A stretch of 64,000 nt of DNA, from positions 49,057,011 to 49,121,010 of the forward strand of contig NC_087065.1 of NCBI RefSeq assembly GCF_963678635.1, read 5' to 3'. Positions 45,459-59,300 of this stretch are shown here, in pieces; the stretch's first letter is position 1; each line of letters opens with the position of its first letter. The stretch comes from Symsagittifera roscoffensis (taxonomy: Eukaryota; Xenacoelomorpha; Acoela; Convolutidae). Made by a program: the position numbers and the translations under genes. Under the pieces are notes generated by a model that saw only the letters and a program-made list of their open reading frames with translations, was not told where the DNA came from and did not search any database.

Positions 45459-47312
45459 TTAATTTGAGCCACTTCTGGTCAGTAGTTTGCACATTGTCTG
45501 TTCATTTTGGATCACATTGGCTTTCTTGCTCCTGATGAGCTCAGTGGTTTCGGCGACTTTCTGGTCCAGGAATTCCAGACCCTCCAAGAGAGGAGCCAGC
45601 TCACGGTCTGTCTTTCTGAAAAAAAAATAAATGCTTATTCTAACCTTCGAGAAAAAGTTGGCCAACAGTATAAAAAAATGTGACATGTTATGTCAACTGT
45701 TAAAGTAATTACAGATTTTATTTTTAGATTTAGTATGTACTTTTTTGTTTAAACTAAGTAAAACATCGGTTAAAAACAATTTCACAAATTGCCTCTTAGC
45801 GTGCTTTGAGTGCAATTTTCAATCGGTACCTTAACCAATAAAATCTTGAGCCGCCACCTTTTTGTTACGACCATTGAAAATGGGGAGGACCTTTGTATTT
45901 GGGTGTGTTTTCGTTTTCTTTTTTTTTCAACTTGTTGTTTTCCACATAAAATCAGGTAGCACAAATAATCAATGGATAGGGTTGAGTGATATATCATATT
46001 AAAAAGCCCTTTCAGTCGTGATTCGAATGACATTAGAAAATTCAAAAAAGCTTTCACCGTGTCGAGAAAAACCGGTTTGAAATTTTTGATTTTTGGTCTA
46101 ATTTCGGGCTAAGTAGTAAGGTAGCTTATTTAGGCTTAAGTTAAGCGGTGAAAACTTAGTGTTACTGAAATAAAGGTAGTTTTTGAAGTTTTTTAGTGCA
46201 GTTTCGGGAATCAAAAACGCTTAGCATAAAACTTTTAAATTTTTTTGTTTCGTTTTCTAGTCATTATTCTTCAAAAAGTGTTTTCCAATTGACCTATTTT
46301 ACTATGACTCTCAAATATGCCTAAGTTATATTATTTCGTTCAGATTTTTTATCACAACAAGCAGAAAAAAAACGACACCAGTTTGAGAAAACATTTTGTA
46401 TTTTTTTAAGAATGTGGTCTGAACATTCTGTGCTACTTGCACAGTAACCACCTATCCTTGTTTTTATCAGTATTTATTAGATGATCTTTATGTCAATGGT
46501 AGAAAAGGGAATAAAGCCCGAAACATTCTATTGTTTCGCATAACTTCCAGTAAGGACCACGAAAATCGCGAGCTGAAAACTAAATTGCTAACTGTTTCTC
46601 TCTTTGGAGCAGCTGGTCATTCTTCAGGATCTCCTGCGACCAGAAATTCAGTTCTTTATTCATGGTGTCCACGTCCTCCTGCACATAGTTCATTATCTGC
46701 TTCAGAGGAGCCGCACTCTTCACCAATGTCTGAAGCTTCTCCTGCAGCGCCTTGGTCCGCTTCGTGATAGCCTCTTGCTCCCGCGAGATCACACTCTTGT
46801 CCTGAGATACACAAGATCAACATTTTAATTAAGGACTATTCCACTTTTTGATACACAAATTGGATTTGGAGGACAAAAAAAAAACAAGCAGAGGAATGGA
46901 ACAGTATAACTTGAGTAAAAAGAAAAAAAACGTTCTATTTTTTAAACACTACATCATCAAAAAGCGGATTCAATTTCAGAAAAATTGAATTTTTTTTTCA
47001 AATGAATATTCGCCTACCGATTACCATTAGAATCATGTGCGCAAAAAAGCAGAACTGTATTTGTTTACTTCGAAGCTTAACCAGCAACCGCGGTCTAGCA
47101 CAGCGTAAAAATTGATATTTGTGTTGCAAAATAACTTCCTCAAAAACACTCACAATTGTGACTGTCGTCTTGGCAGCAGCTGCTGAGGATGCCTGCTCGT
47201 CGGTCTTCTTAGTTTCTAGAATCTTCTGCACCAGACCTCCATGTTCTTCTCCCTCCGCGCCAGCGTCACCGCCCAAATTGGATCCCCTGTCGTACCCATT
47301 CCGCATAGCACC
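45459..47312 (-). CDS. IFT54: IFT54 exons 13-15: C-terminal coiled coil
   Basis: Exon 13 has [16 protein letters not shown], a hallmark of the family. Exon 14 has [20 protein letters not shown] then [10 protein letters not shown], the counterpart of the human P-L-G-K-I-M-D-Y-I-Q-E-D-V-D block. Exon 15 has [16 protein letters not shown] and [17 protein letters not shown] and stops five residues later, as in other species. Together they form the MIP-T3 C-terminal coiled coil that pairs with IFT20. Exon 13 ends at a perfect GTGAGT donor. Confidence 0.95.
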
Positions 47313-50300
47313 CTAAATTATAAACTCAATCAAAAACTCTAAGATTGATATTACGCATCATTGGCAAAACTAGAAACGGTTTCGAAAAAGGAGCAAGGTA
47401 CTAGATTTAAATTAATTGAATTAAAGATGCTCAAAGAATGTTTTTTGAAGATGTTTCTAAAATATGAGTCAAAAATAACGAAAAAAATACCATAACCCTG
47501 CACTTCCCCGTTAAATACCGAGGGTTTGGCTGCCGTACCCTGCTAATAATTAATTAATTGTGAGCCATTTCTTCGACAAATCATATTACGATATCCTGCG
47601 ACCAATAATCACTTTTTATCATTATTTGAACTGACGTCTGAAAGTAATTGCCGTATTAAAGTGACTAACATCCATAGTTTCCTGTGTGACGATGACCACA
47701 TCGTCGTCGTCATCATCATCAGAACTGTCATCTGCTTTCTTGACTGGCTTGTCATATATAATCTGTGTGGCGGAATCACCACCCTGGCTGCTGAAAAATA
47801 CTCCAAGATAAGTTAGATAAATTAAAGGGGAACATTTTTTAATTGATACCTTTTCAATTCATTTTGCCTTCATGAAACATTACCATGAGAATATAAACTT
47901 TTTACCGGCAAGTCTGTAAGTACAGTCAGTTTTGACAATTTAAGTTATGTTAAATCATATAAAAGGTCAGAATCACAGACTAAAAAAAGAACAAATAACC
48001 AGAATGTCTAAATAATTTTCAGTCGTGTTGGAACTAGCTTGAATATTTCAGGTTCAGAACAATTAAGTTCAGCAATATTTACCTCGAATTTTTTGAGTTT
48101 ATTGGCTTATCCTTCCTATACAACCAAAACTGTTAAAAACAATTACATTTTTAAGCATCGAAACCATACTTCTTCTGCAAATTGGAGTTCCAACTAAGTT
48201 AAACAAACAAAATAAAAAATTGATTGAAATTTTGAAAAAAAAAAACATTCAATTTTCAAATTTAAAAAATGTTTTCTTAAAATTCTTTGAAATTAATGAA
48301 CAATTTATGATTGACAGCTTTTTGATAAAACTGACCCAATATAAGAAAACTGAATCAATGGATAATTTTGTCATTCTTTTAGCAAATAATTTGAACTGAA
48401 CTTCAAAACAAATCAAAAGTTAAACCCCAAAACATCAGATTTGATTGAACAAGTTTTAAGACATTTTCTTGAAAAAAATAGAAGTTCGAAAAAGTCCAGA
48501 AATAACAGAACGCACCCAACGAACGCTTTCTCGGTTGAGGAGTTTGCATTGTTCCTTTTTCGAGGAGCTGCTGGTCGCGAACTCATAGGACGGGGTGCAC
48601 CACCCTGTACCAACTGAGACGAAGGAGGCGGAGGAGCTGCTGCCGACGAAGTCGTATTGCCCCCCGACTGCTGCTTTCGGCTCTCATTCTCACTCTCGCC
48701 TCTCGCGGGTGTCTGTTCGTTCTCGTCTTCAGGAGCCGGAGATCCGGAGGTTGTCGGTTGAGCGGGTGCCGTTTGTTCCGAGCTGTTCTCCTCTGCGCCG
48801 TCTGAGTCCCCGTGTACTTGGCGTCTGCGGTGTCCTTTTGCCGAAGTTGGTCGTTTGAAAGTCTGAGCTGTGGGAGTCTGGTGGTCTATTATTTCCTAGA
48901 AACAACAAAGATTGCTAAAGTTAACAATCTAGTACTTACGCAATATAAGTTTTGATCTGAGCAGCTATATGTACTTGCAATTTTTAGCCAATTTGTACGG
49001 TGAAAAACTTCTAGCCAATTTGTACGCTGAAAAACGTTGAAATTTGAACGCAAAAAACGCTTTAGCCGATTTGTACGCTGACATTTGTACGTAAAAAATG
49101 CTTTAGCCAATTTGTACGCTGAAATTTCGACGCAAAAAATCAGAATTGAAAAAGTAATCGGTTCTCACTCCGTCTATTCCAGATACATAAAAAACATCTT
49201 GCGGAAAGAATATCAATTGTGGGACAGTATAAAAGATACTTGACACGCGTTTAGATTCGCAAAAAAACGCTTTGACATTTTTTTGCTTTGAAGACGACAT
49301 TGCTCGGTTTTTCCTAAGTCTTTGAACATACCCTACTTCGATAACGCTAACAGAATTGAATTGTAATACAGCTAAACGGTAGTAAAAACTGATGGAATTT
49401 TGCGGACGAAAAAGTGAGTAGCAAATAGTAACTTGATGATTGAAATAAAAACGATATATATATATTTTTTGGGGGCTAGGAAATTAGACGATAAGCAAAT
49501 TAGACGATAAGCAAATTAGACGTGACCAACAAAAACGAATTTAGACGTCAAATTGTGTTTGGAAAACCAGCATTTTAGACGGAAAGCAAAAGGCTAACGA
49601 AACTTATATCTTAAAACAAGTTTTCAAATTTACAAAAATAATATATGCTTATCAGAATATTTATCTCAATTTGTTTATAAAATGTTAGTTTCAAGATTAT
49701 AAAAAATTTTTGAAATGCATAAATTATACAATTGCGGCATATGAAAAATGCGGAATGTGAAAATTGCGGCATCAGAGAAATTGATTTGCATTTAAGAAAG
49801 CTGAACAAAAGTTAATTGTAGTCGGTAAACAAATTTCAGACACGAACAATACAATTACGTCTAATTTCCCATATTTGTAATTTTGCATCGACGTCTAAAT
49901 TCGTTTGTTGGCCAAGGCTAATTTGCTTTTCGTCTAATTTCCTAGGCCCCATTTTTTTCTTACATTTTGCGTAATTTGCACCGCATCTGGGTATTGGTAT
50001 TCAATAGTACTTGTTAGGTCCAAATTTTATCTTCCACCCAAAATGCAAAGATTTAAACAGCATAAATATTTCAATTTCATGGTTATCAAAAAATCTGATC
50101 TTTGAAAGTTAGGAATGCTTCAAGATTACATATAGAACTATTTCCGGAAGAATTATGAATAATGGTTTTAGGCATCATATGTTTATTTTAGACTTAATCG
50201 AACTTTGACAATGTTAAATACTTAATTCGGTCTAATTGTTCGAAAATCTCATCACAAGCTAAAAGTTCTGCATTAAAATATTTTCTGTAGAAAAGCAATG

Positions 50301-53300
50301 ATACGTACTTCTGCTGCATGTTCGTTTGTAGTATTGTCTGCATCTGCTGGCTAAAAATAAACAACATTTATCGAGCTCCAAAGACTCAAATTTGGGGTCA
50401 AATGAGTACGGGTAAAATTTGAAAGTGCAGATTGATTGTTCTGTTTGTTTCCCTCTACGGTTTTCATTCATTGTTCCGACCACCTCACGAAGAAAGTAAT
50501 GGAACTATGGCGTAGGGTGTATTTTTGTTGCCCCATTTTTTTGCCCAAAAATGATAGTAGGGAGTCAACAATGCTATCAAGCTACAGCTCTTTTAGTCTT
50601 TACTCAAATTCCAAAAAACTTACAAAAAAAACAAGACTGCTCGTATCAGGGCGAAGCACGGAATGTTCCGACTGCCTTTTAAGGTTTATGGAGCAGCAGT
50701 AATAACAAAAAAAATTAAATGAAAAAAAATAAAATGAAATTTTTTTTTTCTAAATTTTAATTTTTTTAATGAAAAACATCCCCCCACACGCCATATAAAG
50801 TATAAGAAGATAGATTTCGTTCCTTGCAACAAATCAATTATGGCAAATAAGCTTTGTTCAACCAATTTGGAACGATTTATAATACGGATTAAATCTCCAC
50901 TTACGCGTAAATAGCGCGAATTATATCGCGCTTTAATTGTCCCAAATTGGTCAAAATGGCAATCTTTAAACCCTAATAGCTTTACGAAAAATGATCACAG
51001 GTAAAATATCTTTTCAAATTTAAGCTCAGGACAACAATACTTTTTGAATGATATAAAAAAATTCCGTCAAAAATGGCTAGTTAAAAAGTCGAAATTTGTC
51101 TGAAGAAAAAAAAAACCCACCCCGAGCACAAATATTCCGTTACTTTCGTATCAAAAGTCGGAACAATAAGTTGTCTCAATGTTGGGAAAAAAGTTTCCGG
51201 TTTAGACCAAATTTCACAAAAGTTGATGAAGACACTGTTCTCAAATTTGATGACATGCAACACAATTATACAGTATTATACTGTATTGAGAAATTTATAC
51301 TGTTTAAAGCTATAGTTACCTCTTATTTATTGCAAACTTTTAATAATTCAATCACTTCTTCTTTTAAAAAAAAGAAGAAACTTCTGGATTTTTTGAGATT
51401 TTCAATTTGTTGTTTTTCAAATATTTTTACTTGAATTATTGTAGTCAGAAAAAAAAATCTAAATTTCTAAAAAAAATCTATATCTGAATATGCTGCTAAT
51501 TGTTTCGACCATTTCACGAAATGAAGGGAAAGAACTATGAATTAGTTAGTGTTATTTATCCGCAGATTATGACTTCTTCAAGAAATCTCGTAGATAGTAA
51601 GACAAGGAATCAAATTTAAGCCTTTTCAGCGTTTGGTTCAAAACAAATTGTCTCCGTTCGAGAAAAACTGGTCTTTTTTTCTTCCATTTTCAGACAAAAC
51701 GAAATTTACGAATGGCACTGGACTCTCATTGTGTCAAATCCATTGGTTGATTTATATCTCTATTGAATTATGAAGCCATTTTATCCCGCAATTGACACAG
51801 ATTCCTACTTATTCGAGGTTTTGCAGAAAAAGAACGATTTATCGCAAATTTGAATAAAAAACCTTGAAAATTTCGTCACATAATAAAAAGTTGAGACTAC
51901 ACGACGACACTTTACGGCTTTAAGGAAAGCGAAAACTTTGGGACCGGCTGTTTATCATGTTCGGTGAAAAAATTCATACGGAATCAATCATCTCCTAATT
52001 TTTTTGATGTACTGCTTGATCCAACTCAGGCTGAACAGTGCTTCGAATCACCTGCGACATACAAAGAGAAAAAATTTCCAAAAATTGAAAAACCATTGAA
52101 ATAGCAGAAACTCACCCAAAGATGTATTTCTAAAAATCTGAAAACTTTGAGAGTTAAATATAATTCTCAGGCGTAGAAACAATTCGAATAGGCGAAAAAT
52201 TCCAAAAACTTTTTCCTTGTCACAAAAAATATCAACCATGTCTCAGCTCGATATCTTTCCAAAATTTTTAAAGCATACAGCGGACAAACGAATTAAGTTA
52301 CCCGCACGATTATCTCGATATTGTACAAATTTTAGGCAACATCAAAAACTCACAAAAAGTTTACATGGAAAAATTTAGAATTTCGTAACAAGATAAAAAA
52401 TAATCAAGCGATGCAATATAAAACAATCAGTAGAGAAAATTTTGAGCTGAAAAGTACATTATTACCAAAAAAAAGCGACAAAATAACAATAAAAATTACT
52501 CAGCAAGTTTTTTTTTGTCTTAAAAAATATCAACAATTTTTCAGCTCGACAAATTTCTTAAAGCATGCAGCTAACAGCCGAATCAAATTACCAGCATGAT
52601 AATTTCGATATTGCACAGATTTTTGGCAACAGCAAAAATCACAAAAAAATGCAAGGAAAAACTTAAACCTTCGTAACAAGATAATTAGTCATCGCACAAC
52701 ACAATCAAAGAAACATTATATAGGATTAACAGCAAAAATTCACAAAAAAATGCAAGGAAAAACTTAAACCTTCGTAACAAGATAAATAGTCATCGCACAA
52801 CACAATCAAAGAAACATTATATAGGATTAACAGCAAAAATTCACAAAAAAATGCAAGGAAAAACTTAAACCTTCGTAACAAGATAAATAGTCATCGCACA
52901 ACACAATCAAAGAAACATTATATAGGATTAACAGCAAAAATTCACAAAAATGCAAGGAAAAACTTAAACCTTCGTAAAAAGATAAATAGTCATCGCACAA
53001 CACAACCAAAGAAACATTATATAGGATTTTTCAACTCAAAAATTGTTGCAACTCAAAAACAAATTATTATACGGAGAGGAAGCGGAGATTCGCACCACTA
53101 GGGATACAAAAAAAGAAAGATTAGAAAATAAAGCTAAAATTTAAGAGGAATAACCATTCATTGTCATAAGCTCTATTGCAAAATGTTTCGAGAACTCGTC
53201 AAGGAGAATGCAGTAGTAAGGGAGACAAGTATGAAAGTTTTTATCATTTTGTAATCCGATTAATTTTTACATTCGGATAATCCTGAAAAAAATATAATTG

Positions 53301-56300
53301 CATCGTTAAAATTAAGTTTTCAAAGGTGTTAAGTGGCTTGGAGTATATGAGCGAATGAATATTATACAAAATTGAAGAACATGAAGAATGAAAAAACTTG
53401 ACTTTAAAAAGTTGGTATATTAAAAGAGCAAAGAGAAAAATAACTTCTACGGATAAGTTAATTTTGAAATTGTGTGCATACAAATAAAAGTATAAATTTA
53501 GTCTATTGGTATGCAAACAATTTCAAAACAGTTTTCAAATCAGCTCAAATTGATTAATGTACCAAAAAACAGATCAGAAACTCAGCTGACTAAGTTTCAG
53601 ACGGTAACAACGTTTCCCATAAATCAAACGCCATATTTAAAAAAATCAAACATAACTAAATTTATACTTTTATTTGTATGCACACAATTTCAAAATTAAC
53701 TTTTGAATCAGCTTATACTGAGCAATTGAAGAAAAACCAGTATTAAACAAAGCCGAAATTACTTCAGGTGAAATCATTAAGGGAAAAGCAAGTTTCAAAA
53801 AATATATTTTCAAGATTTCATACAAGCGTCAAAACCTAGATATGAGTTTAAGCCAGTGCAAGCTGATCAGTAGAAGAAAAACAATGAACCGGCAGAACGG
53901 GACTCGAATTGTCCACCAAAGTCGGAAACATCTCTATAACCTCTCAGTCATCGTCACACTTTGAAACACTGTGAAGAGACAAGTCAGATGAAGAGACAAG
54001 TCAGATGAAGAGACAAGTCAGATGAAGAGACAAGTCAGATGAAGAGACAAGTCGAAAATGTTCGAAAAAATCATGATATTCAAGAAATGCCATTTGGAAT
54101 GTAGAACACAAAGCTGACCCTTCAAAGTTTTCCGCGCAGCGAGAACAAAGCTGACAAGAAGTAAGCAGAGAGAGAATAAAATTTTATGCAATTTTTCAAA
54201 AGTAGGGTAATCAAATTATATTTATGTTTTCTGTAGTTTCGGCATGAATACCTGTTTATTGTCACAAGATATGAAAAACAACTCAAGATAAGAAAATAAA
54301 TGGTTTTAAACGGCTAATCACACAGTTCCTATAGTCGGAAATTGTATGACTAGCCTTCTTCATGGTGATACAAAACTTTTTGGAGTGGAGTAAATTATTT
54401 AAGTTGCAAAAAATATCATCATTTTAAGCGCTGAATGAACTTTAAATATAAACAAATATTTTTATCAAAAACTGGTTATTTAGTGTTCTTAATCTAGTCC
54501 TGAGTGCTTGAAACTTCTATTTGTTTTTCTAGACATCTTTTTTGAAAATCTTGCAATTTTTTTCTTTGTTTTATATTGTTTTTATATGTCCTACGCAATT
54601 TAATATTGATCCAAAATTTTAATTTCGAAAATGCTCCATCCCAAAAAAAAAATAGTCAAAAACTAAAAAGTTAGTATTTTCAATATATTGCTAGTACAAT
54701 TTAACAGATTTTAGGCCGCTCTAAATGCATATTGTGTGCGAGATCTTCATTGCCTCAGCGACTCAAGAGTTTTGAACATCCAGAGTCTTTGTCACATTGT
54801 TTGGAGAACTTTGGGTTTATGGAAAAATCATTGCTAGAAATTGCCTAAAATTTTTATCCTTGCATGGGAATCGTATGATTAGTATTTTTTATATATGGAA
54901 ATTTTATGATTAGCATTTTTGGTCATCCCGAGAAGGCATGAGAAATTGCTAAGATAAATTTGTTTACAGGAAAAACTCTAGAACCCGATTTGATTACACT
55001 TGCTAGACACAAGAAAAAATAATTTTGGGGAAATTAAGATAACCAGTAACAAAGCTCTTATAAAAATAAAATTTCTGTTCAAATACAAAAATACAAGCAA
55101 AAAAATTATTTTCATATAAGCCTATGTAGCGCGTCCAGATCGTCCAATTGATCCTATTTGAAAAAAAAAGCAGTTGGCAGCACAAAATTTTACCGTAATA
55201 AGTTGATTGTTTTTCAAAACTTACGAAATCATGTCAAATACGAGAGTTTAACTTTATTTGCTACTTATTTGCATCGGAAGTTTTTTTCGTGGTAGCGCGC
55301 AACAAATACATAACTGAATGATTATTATCTAACAATAGGCGCGCTACCAAAGGGCCGCTATAACAAAAACAATAAATTTTGCAAAAACAATCAATTTATT
55401 ACGGTAAAACTTTTTGCTCCCAATTGCTTTTTTCAAACTGGATCAATTGAACAATCTTCCTCCTTCAGAAAGGGGCGTGAAACTTCTTAAGCAACCTTTT
55501 CAGCCAATTATAATATGGAGAACGTGAACCGTACCGCTCTGTCGCCTGCCTCCTTGCTGTTGTCTTTGTTGTGGGATCTGGACTTCCTGGAGGATCTCTC
55601 CCTATCCCTCTCCCCTCTTTCCTTCGACTCTCTTTTCTCCTCACTCGAACGCTCTCTGGTCTTGACCGAAGAGGAGGTTTCTTTTCGGGACTGTTTCTCG
55701 TCCGATGGAGAAATGTGTCCATTTGTAGCACTCTTTTCCTAAAATGATCACAAAAATAACCATGCAGAATTTTAAAATAGCGCTGCTTTTGTCCTTTTGC
55801 AATAAAACTAGCAATCTCATGAATTTTCAGTTGAGCTTTATTCATTCAATTGCTCTAAAGTCTATGGAAATTAACCAGTGCGCAGAAAAAGCAGAAACTA
55901 TAGTTCTAATTCAAATTAAGATTCGATTAAACACTCGTGCATCAGTCAATTACGCTCTAGAGTTCTCGTCGCTTAAATGACCACTAGATATAGTACACGC
56001 ACTCCATAAGCCGGATGTAGAAATGAATTCGGAGCCCGTGTTCCAAAAATTTATAAACTTTTTTTGCAGATTTAGTGAATGTAGTTCCGAATAAGAGCTG
56101 ATTTTATCAAAAAGTTTTAGAGCTAATTTTATCAAAAAAGGACTATCGATTAAAATTCAAACTGCATAAGAGTTATAGCAGTGTGAAATTCTAGCAATCT
56201 TTTGAGTTCACTCCTTCGAGCGTTCATTTTCAGCAGAAATTTACGCCATACACTTTTTTCTAATTTGAAGAATTGAACATTATAACACTCGAATCTCATA

Positions 56301-59300
56301 GCGGACTTCAGTTAAAAAATACTTTTATACTCGAATATGAGGTTCCTTAATGAAATGTGACGTCGAGTCCTGTGGTTCCTTAGCTTTTACTGAAGCGATT
56401 AGACATGTAAACGGCTGATTAGAAATCATATATTCCTGTCAAAACATAAGCAACCATTAATTATCAATTTATTATAGTCGACCGCGTTTTATGGCTTTTG
56501 GAAATTCAACGGCTGTGGAGTGGACAAAAATCAAAACATTAATATTCAGGGCTAAAGCTTTTTTATTGGTCCTATTTCCTATCATTTCTACTATTCTAGT
56601 TGCATAAGTTGGCTCAGCGTAAAAAATGAACTATGATATTTTAGTGCAAAAACACTGTCAAAACTGCTCGTATCAAGGCAAAGCCCTGATTGTTCCGACT
56701 GTCTTTTAAGGTCTATGAAGCAGCGTTCGCTTTAAAAAATTTGAAAAATTTTTTCGAAAAAAATGACAAAAATGTTGAGTTTTTTAAATCATCCCCCCAC
56801 ACGCCATAAAAAGTACAAAGTGATAGATTTCGCTACTAGTAACGTAGAAATTATGCCAAATAGTCTGTTTCATCTGTTTCAACTAATTTGGAACGATTTC
56901 TAAAAGGGATTAAATCTCCACTTACGCGTTAATAGCGCGAAATGTATCGCGCGATAATTAACCCAACTTGGCAATATTGGCAATCTTTAAACCCTCATAA
57001 CTTTATGAAAAATGATCACAGGTAAAATATCTTTTCAGTTTTGAGCTCAAGACAACAATACCTTTCGGCTTATTTTAAAAATTTTGACAAAAATCCTTAT
57101 TTTAAAAGTCGAAATTTGTCTGAAGAAAAAAAAACCCACCCGAACACAAATATTCCGTTACTTTCGTTACGAAAGTCGAAACAACAAGACTGCTCGTATC
57201 AGGAGCCCTTAATGCTCCGCTGCCTTTTAAGGTCTATGAAGCAGTAATAACAAGCAAAATCGAGACTTCGTATCAGGGCGAAGCCCGCAATGTTCCGACT
57301 GCCTTTTAATGTCTATGGTGCAGTAATAACAAGAAAAAACGAGTTATTATTATCTTTTAATAGGACCAAAATCTACCATTCTGTACGTTATATGGCGTGT
57401 GGGGATGATTTTGTTGCAGGGAGTTCATTTTTTTGAAAAATTCATCAATTTAACAAGACTGCTCGTATCAAGACGAAGCCCTGAAAGTTCCGACTGCCTT
57501 TTAAGGTTTATGGAGCAGTAATTACATAAATATCATCAACATATTAATTGTGATAAAATAAAATCCAAAAAATTTTTTCGAAAATTTGAAACTTTTTCTA
57601 TAAAAATCATCCCACAACACGCCATTTAAAGTACAAAGTGACAGATTTCGCTCCTAATAACAAATCAAATATGGCAATAAAGCTTTCTTCAATCCATTTG
57701 GAACGATTTGTAAGACGAATTAAATCTCCGCTTATGCGTTTATAGCGCGGAATATATGTCGCGTTAATTGTCCCAAATTGACCGAAATGGCAATCTTTAA
57801 ACTCCCATAATTTTACAAAAAATGATCACAGGTGAAATATCTTTCCAATTTTGAGCTCAAGACAACAATACTTTTTGAATGATATAAAAAAATGATCAAA
57901 AATGGCTAGTTAAAAAGTCGAAATTTGTCTGAAGAAAAAACCCACCCGAGCACAAATATTCCGTTACTTTTGTTACAGAAGTTGGAACAAAAACATCAAA
58001 GTATCGCTTTACTCGCTCGAAATTGAACTGAAATTTACAAATTTTAAACCGGTTTTTGTCGCACTGGGACAACTTTTCGAAGTTTTTTAAAAACTGGTTT
58101 CAAATTCTGATTCATAATTTTTACGCCTGGCATTAACTTATTTGAACAAGTTAGTTAAACTCAATTCAAGTCACAATAATTTTGAGCTCATATTAACTCG
58201 CTGCGTATTCGGTTTGCATACAAACTGGAAAAAAAGCTAAGAAAAAACTATTTAATTTTATCTTTTCTTATTTACCTACTTTATACCTTAACTTCACCAA
58301 GAACACGCACAAGCAAAAAAAATTATCATCAAGCAAATAACAACCAATGGGGCTTATATGGCATTCCCCACTTGATCAAGTACGAGCTTTGTTGGATGTA
58401 GTCAAAATCGGGCGTAAAAAACACAAGCTTATCCATTTTCCCAAACATATTTTTTCTTGAAGCAATCAAACATATTTTTTTCTTCTCGTAGCAATAAAAT
58501 GAAAGCATTGTAACCCGATCAATACTTAATTACGAGCTCTTCTTATCTCTATCAGAATCAAGCAAATGAACAAAAATGGATTTTTTACTTTTTCGTCGCT
58601 GTCTGGTTTGGAGGAGCGGTGTTTTCGGCGGGAGTCTTTCTCAGATGTTTCTACTGGCTTCCGACTTTTGTCCTAAACACTTGAGATTTAGAAAAAAAGA
58701 GATATAATTTCGAGAAAGGGTGCTGCAGTTTTCTGTCAAAAAAGACCAATTTGCCAGCCTGTATAAAAAAACTACATGACAAATGACAGGTAATAAAAGT
58801 ATCTAAAATGAGGAATCTAAGATTTCAATTAATAAAAGCTAGAAAGAAAGAGCTACTCGCAGAGAGGAAACAAACCTTTCCATTCACACTTGACCGCATT
58901 GGCGGTTTCTAGGTAACAAAATTAACAAGTTGAGATTTTGGTAACGAAAAATTGTTGAAATTGCTTCTCCCGAAACAAAAAAGAGACATTGTGTTCTACC
59001 TCTGATTTTTTGTCTTCTGCTTCGTTTTGACTGCTCGATTTTGCAGACTGCTTTCGCTTATCAGAAGGTTTGCCTCCGTTTAAAACACTCTCGATTGCAC
59101 TTCCTGAATCTACTTTGTCCTGAATAAAAAAACAGTTGACAAGCATCTGATTTTGGTATCAACGCTTTAGTAGGTTAAGCAGCCAGGGCGCAACCTGGAG
59201 GATACTAAGGCTTTGATTTATTAAAAAAATAGCAAACCAATCATTCAATTTGATTCAGTGGCTAATAATATCCAGAATAGTTAGCTTCTAAATTTGAAGA

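Noticed and set aside
48595-48858. Plus-strand frame of 87 residues
   Set aside because: It is the antisense shadow of IFT54 exon 10.
52085-52135. Possible IFT54 microexon between AG and GGGTGAGT in intron 8
   Set aside because: It would be 14 nt, not a multiple of three, and exons 8 and 9 already join in phase 0.
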